Part shown: positions 61,521-64,000 of the stretch, piece by piece
Numbering within the stretch: position 1 is the first letter of the stretch
Layout of the letters: every line of letters starts with the position of its first letter
Assembly: GCA_965235075.1 (NCBI GenBank)
Contig: OZ249404.1
Span: 930,001 to 994,000 of the forward strand
DNA length: 64,000 nucleotides
Reading direction: 5' to 3'
DNA from: Fontibacterium medardense
Lineage (GTDB): Bacteria > Pseudomonadota > Alphaproteobacteria > Pelagibacterales > Pelagibacteraceae
Made by a program: the position numbers and the translations under genes
The notes under the pieces: model-generated
The model's database searches: none
What the model was told of the DNA's origin: nothing
Seen by the model: the letters and a program-made list of their open reading frames with translations, nothing else

Positions 61521-62094
61521 AATTGGTATTTTAGGGTCAGTTGGAAGTGGCAAAACTTTTATTGCAAATATTTTTAAAGAACTGAGTTTTAATATTTTCT
61601 CAGCAGATAATGAGGTCGCTAATATTTATAAGAATAATAAGATCGTTAACAAAAAGATTGCTAAATTTTTTAAGTTAAAACTTTATAAGGGTAAAATAAA
61701 TAAACAGGATCTTAGGGATTCACTTAAAAAAAACCCAAAAAAATTTAAATTTTTGAATAAGATTATTCATCCAATAGTTAGAAAGAGATTAGCTATTTTT
61801 TTGTCTAGATTTGAAAAAAACAAGTTAGTTGTTTTAGATATCCCGCTTTTAGTGGAGAATAAAATGCTCAATTTTGTTGATATTCTTGTTCTTGTTAAAA
61901 CTAGGTCTAATTCTTTTTTAAGCAGAATAAAGAAAAGAAAAAATTTAGATAAACAATTTTTAAATATATTAAAAAAACAACAGGTAAGTGAAAAGATCAA
62001 AGAAACTTATGCGGACTTCATAATTTATAATAGTTCCAAAAATAAAGTTAAATTGCAGGTAAAAAATATTATTGATAAGATTCTTTTAAATTAA
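61513..62094 (+). CDS. coaE: Dephospho-CoA kinase
   Basis: 193 residues, lysine-rich. P-loop GSVGSGKT at residues 8-15 has Thr where many have Ser. FSADNEVANIYK, LVVLDIPLLVENKML and the RIKKRKNLDKQFLNILKKQ lid are present. It makes CoA in the last step of the pathway. It joins dnaQ with a TAATG junction. Confidence 0.94.
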   Translation: MVRIGILGSVGSGKTFIANIFKELSFNIFSADNEVANIYKNNKIVNKKIAKFFKLKLYKGKINKQDLRDSLKKNPKKFKFLNKIIHPIVRKRLAIFLSRFEKNKLVVLDIPLLVENKMLNFVDILVLVKTRSNSFLSRIKKRKNLDKQFLNILKKQQVSEKIKETYADFIIYNSSKNKVKLQVKNIIDKILLN

Positions 62095-62765
62095 TGATCG
62101 AAGTTATTTTAGATACAGAGACAACGGGGCTTTCAGCAGAGAAAGATAGAATCGTTGAAATTGCTTGCGTGGAATTAAACAATCATATCCCGACAAAAAA
62201 TATTTTTCACACGTTTTTAAATCCTGAGACCAAGGTATCAGCAGACGCTTTTAGTGTTCATGGTTATTCTGATGAATTCTTATCAAACAAACCTAAATTT
62301 AAAGATATTGCTAAAGATTTTCTTAATTTTATTAAGGATAAAAAACTTATTATTCATAATGCAGATTTTGATCTTGGATTTTTGAATAATGAATTAAAAA
62401 GATTAAATATAAAACCTATTTTGAAATCTGATATTTTAGATACCCTTCAGGTTGCTAGATCTAAATTTCCAGGTGTTGGGAATAGTCTAGATGCCTTGTG
62501 TAAGAGATTTAAAATTAGTATTGAGACTAGAGAAAAGCATTCTGCATTATTAGACTGTCATTTACTCTCAAAAGTTTACATAGAATTAATTGATAAAAAG
62601 GAATTAACGCTTGATCTAATGTCCAATGATAAAATTTTTAATGAAAAGATGAAATTGAGCAATGAGAACAGAGAAGGTATAGTTGTTAAAGTTTCTCCAG
62701 AACAAATAGAAGAATATAAGAAGTTTTTAAAAAAGAATGTTTCTAATGCTTTTGCGTTAGATTAG
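62094..62765 (+). CDS. dnaQ: DNA polymerase III epsilon subunit
   Basis: 223 residues. The DEDDh exonuclease has Asp7/Glu9 in LDTETTGLSAEKDRIVEIA, the second motif in IIHNADFDLGFLNNEL, and the third with His in REKHSALLDCHLLSKVY. The C-terminus EQIEEYKKFLKK resembles the polymerase-binding tail. It proofreads the replicase. The maf-aroE-coaE-dnaQ-secB order is alphaproteobacterial. The last 23 bases overlap the convergent secB. Confidence 0.95.
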   Translation: MIEVILDTETTGLSAEKDRIVEIACVELNNHIPTKNIFHTFLNPETKVSADAFSVHGYSDEFLSNKPKFKDIAKDFLNFIKDKKLIIHNADFDLGFLNNELKRLNIKPILKSDILDTLQVARSKFPGVGNSLDALCKRFKISIETREKHSALLDCHLLSKVYIELIDKKELTLDLMSNDKIFNEKMKLSNENREGIVVKVSPEQIEEYKKFLKKNVSNAFALD

Positions 62766-63201
62766 CATACTGTTGTTCGTATAGTTCTTTAAAGTTAATT
62801 TCTTTCTTAAATTTAAATTCTTTAAAGCCAGATTTTTGAAATAATTCAGTAATAAGATCTGTTAGTTTTTTTGCATATAAATCAGGTATTTCTGCAAGAA
62901 TGATCCTTTTAACTTCTTCTGCTTTTAATTCTGTATCTGTAATTTTAAATACTACAGCCAGACATGCTTCTGCATGAATCTTATTTTGTACTTCTTTTGG
63001 GGCTTCAAAAATAAGTTTACAATTTAGTTCTAGCATCCCATTTTTTAGAGGCTTGTTGGAAATATCAACTTTTGTTTCATATTTATCAAGATTTTGAGCT
63101 GCATCTACAAAGCAATCTGGTGATGGAATTTCAAAAGATAAATCTTTTACATAGTTTGTAATAATCTGGTATTTAGAATTTTCTTTATTTTTTTCTTCCA
63201 T
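62743..63201 (-). CDS. secB: Protein-export chaperone SecB
   Basis: 152 residues. YVKDLSFEIPSPDCF at the N-terminus and AEACLAVVFKI in the core are SecB signatures, as is the late FKEFKFKKEINFKELYEQQ tail. It holds precursor proteins unfolded for SecA. Its 3' end overlaps dnaQ tail-to-tail by 23 bases. Confidence 0.92.
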   Translation of the reverse strand: MEEKNKENSKYQIITNYVKDLSFEIPSPDCFVDAAQNLDKYETKVDISNKPLKNGMLELNCKLIFEAPKEVQNKIHAEACLAVVFKITDTELKAEEVKRIILAEIPDLYAKKLTDLITELFQKSGFKEFKFKKEINFKELYEQQYANLTQKH

Positions 63202-63316
63202 TTTAAAAATACGATTTTTATATAATCTAAATATATTTTTTTATATTAAATATCATTTAATTCGATCTAAATTTAGATGTATTAATTTTTAACTATTTAA
63301 TCTAAAATACCCTTAA

Positions 63317-63931
63317 ATGAATGATAATTTTGGCTACATAGACATTGTACTTCTTGCCATAGTGGCTGGCATAATTATTTTAAGACTTAGGAATGTTCTT
63401 GGCAAAGGAGCTGAGGATGGTGCCGTTAGAGCAAAGAAATCAGTGGTGGTGGATGCTCAATTTGAAGATGTTAACCCTTCTAGAGGTGAAGAAAATATTA
63501 ATCTAAGAGAATTTAAAGAAGAGACTTTTATAAAAGGCGCTCAAGCAGCTTATGAAATGATAGTTAATGCATTCGCAGCTGCAGACAAAAAGACTTTAAA
63601 AGATTTAACATCACCAGAAGTTTATAAAAGCTTTGTTAGTGTTCTTGATGAAAGAAAAAATAAAAAATATGTTAATCAATTTACTTTTATAGGAATTAAA
63701 AAAGCAACAATAGAGAATGTAGATAAGAAAGATAGTTTTTACACTGTTAAAACTAGATTTGTGAGTGAAATTATATCCTGTATTAAAGATTCCAATAACA
63801 ACATTATTGAAGGCAGCCCTGAAGAGATTCAAACGGTTAATGATGTTTGGAGCTTTTCAAGAGATCTAAATTCTGATGATCCTACTTGGAATTTAACTGA
63901 AATTGCACAGGATGTGCATGTCAAAGAATAA
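63317..63931 (+). CDS. Tim44-domain protein
   Basis: 204 residues. One N-terminal membrane helix (GYIDIVLLAIVAGIIILRLRNVLGKG) is followed by a linker and a Tim44-like domain: FIKGAQAAYEMIVNAFAAADKKTLKDLTSPEVYKSF and the later DVWSFSRDLNSDDPTWNLTEI. These inner-membrane proteins are relatives of the mitochondrial import component and occur near secB in alphaproteobacteria. Role in bacteria is unclear. Confidence 0.92.
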   Translation: MNDNFGYIDIVLLAIVAGIIILRLRNVLGKGAEDGAVRAKKSVVVDAQFEDVNPSRGEENINLREFKEETFIKGAQAAYEMIVNAFAAADKKTLKDLTSPEVYKSFVSVLDERKNKKYVNQFTFIGIKKATIENVDKKDSFYTVKTRFVSEIISCIKDSNNNIIEGSPEEIQTVNDVWSFSRDLNSDDPTWNLTEIAQDVHVKE

Positions 63932-64000
63932 TAAAAATTCTACAAGTCCGGAAGATATAAAAGCTTGGGAAGATTTTAAGAACCAAAAATTTTTAGATGG
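63918..64000 (+). CDS. Start of a possible Smr-domain protein, cut by window edge
   Basis: ATG at 63918 opens 27 codons without a stop up to the edge (MSKNNKNSTSPEDIKAWEDF...). It overlaps the Tim44 gene by 14 bases. The SPEDxxAW pattern and position after a Tim44 gene fit the alphaproteobacterial Smr (MutS2-like endonuclease) protein. mltA, often between the two, is missing. Too little is visible for certainty. Confidence 0.45.
   Translation, partial: MSKNNKNSTSPEDIKAWEDFKNQKFLD

Noticed and set aside
1..64000. CRISPR array, insertion sequence or prophage
   Set aside because: No regularly spaced repeats with spacers, no transposase, and no phage structural or integrase genes were seen.

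Overview
This window is a densely packed, strongly AT-rich bacterial chromosome segment. Gene content, order and protein style point to an alphaproteobacterium of the SAR11 / Pelagibacterales type. The supporting signs are lysine/isoleucine/asparagine-rich proteins, very short or overlapping gene junctions, an alphaproteobacterial hemE/ppsR neighbourhood, small alphaproteobacterial families (DUF2794, DUF1674/SDHAF4, IalB, Tim44) and carbon-scavenging metabolism (glycolate oxidase, a TRAP transporter, an acetate-type Na+ symporter). The species call is an inference from these features, not a database match. No stretch longer than 300 bases lacks a gene.

Layout. Positions 1-11303 are one long minus-strand block. 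It starts at ffh behind a structured leader, then runs rpsP-trmD-rplS-leuCDB-asd-sdhCDAB, and a truncated mmsA sits at the left edge. dapF-ftsY face the other way (11482-13227). From 20674 down to 13224 is a TRAP transporter (dctPQM) followed by an amidase, a small membrane protein, an EamA exporter, a hydroxyisobutyrate-dehydrogenase-like reductase and an alpha/beta hydrolase. After a TerC-family gene comes a minus-strand two-carbon/2-hydroxyacid block (gyaR-like, glcFED, aminotransferase, lldD-like), a PagL-like outer-membrane protein, and the System I cytochrome c maturation genes ccmCDEFGH. Positions 33662-43600 hold housekeeping and small conserved genes: hspQ, a DUF3108 protein, yciB, DUF2794, DUF2256, a BAX-inhibitor-1 protein, an aldo/keto reductase, an IalB-like protein, argG, folD, hemDC, tsaD and an EVE protein. 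Acetate uptake and activation follow (acsA, then a DUF4212/SSS symporter pair), then rpe, a heparinase-like gene, purH and phhB.

The most unusual region is 53278-54479. An intact tRNA-Gly(GCC) has its 3' end duplicated about 1.1 kb downstream. Between the two copies lies one FkbM methyltransferase gene flanked by two pairs of the decamer GTTGTCTGCC. This is the architecture of an integrated tRNA-targeting element (core att duplication plus arm-type repeats) that carries one cargo gene and no integrase.

From 54571 to the end is the probable replication-origin neighbourhood. rho, hemJ, hemH and hemE read leftward and ppsR, maf, aroE, coaE and dnaQ read rightward, away from a 276-bp AT-rich gap (59025-59300). 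The gap contains repeated DnaA-box-like nonamers and a dyad. secB, a Tim44-domain protein and the start of a possible Smr gene follow.

Functionally the window links respiration (SDH, cytochrome c maturation, heme synthesis), two-carbon metabolism (glycolate to glyoxylate, acetate to acetyl-CoA), amino-acid synthesis (leu, asd/dapF, argG, aroE) and SRP-dependent membrane targeting (ffh, ftsY, secB). Several non-coding structures stand out: leaders upstream of ffh and ccmC, a terminator splitting dctP from dctQM, and inverted repeats upstream of the acetate symporter.
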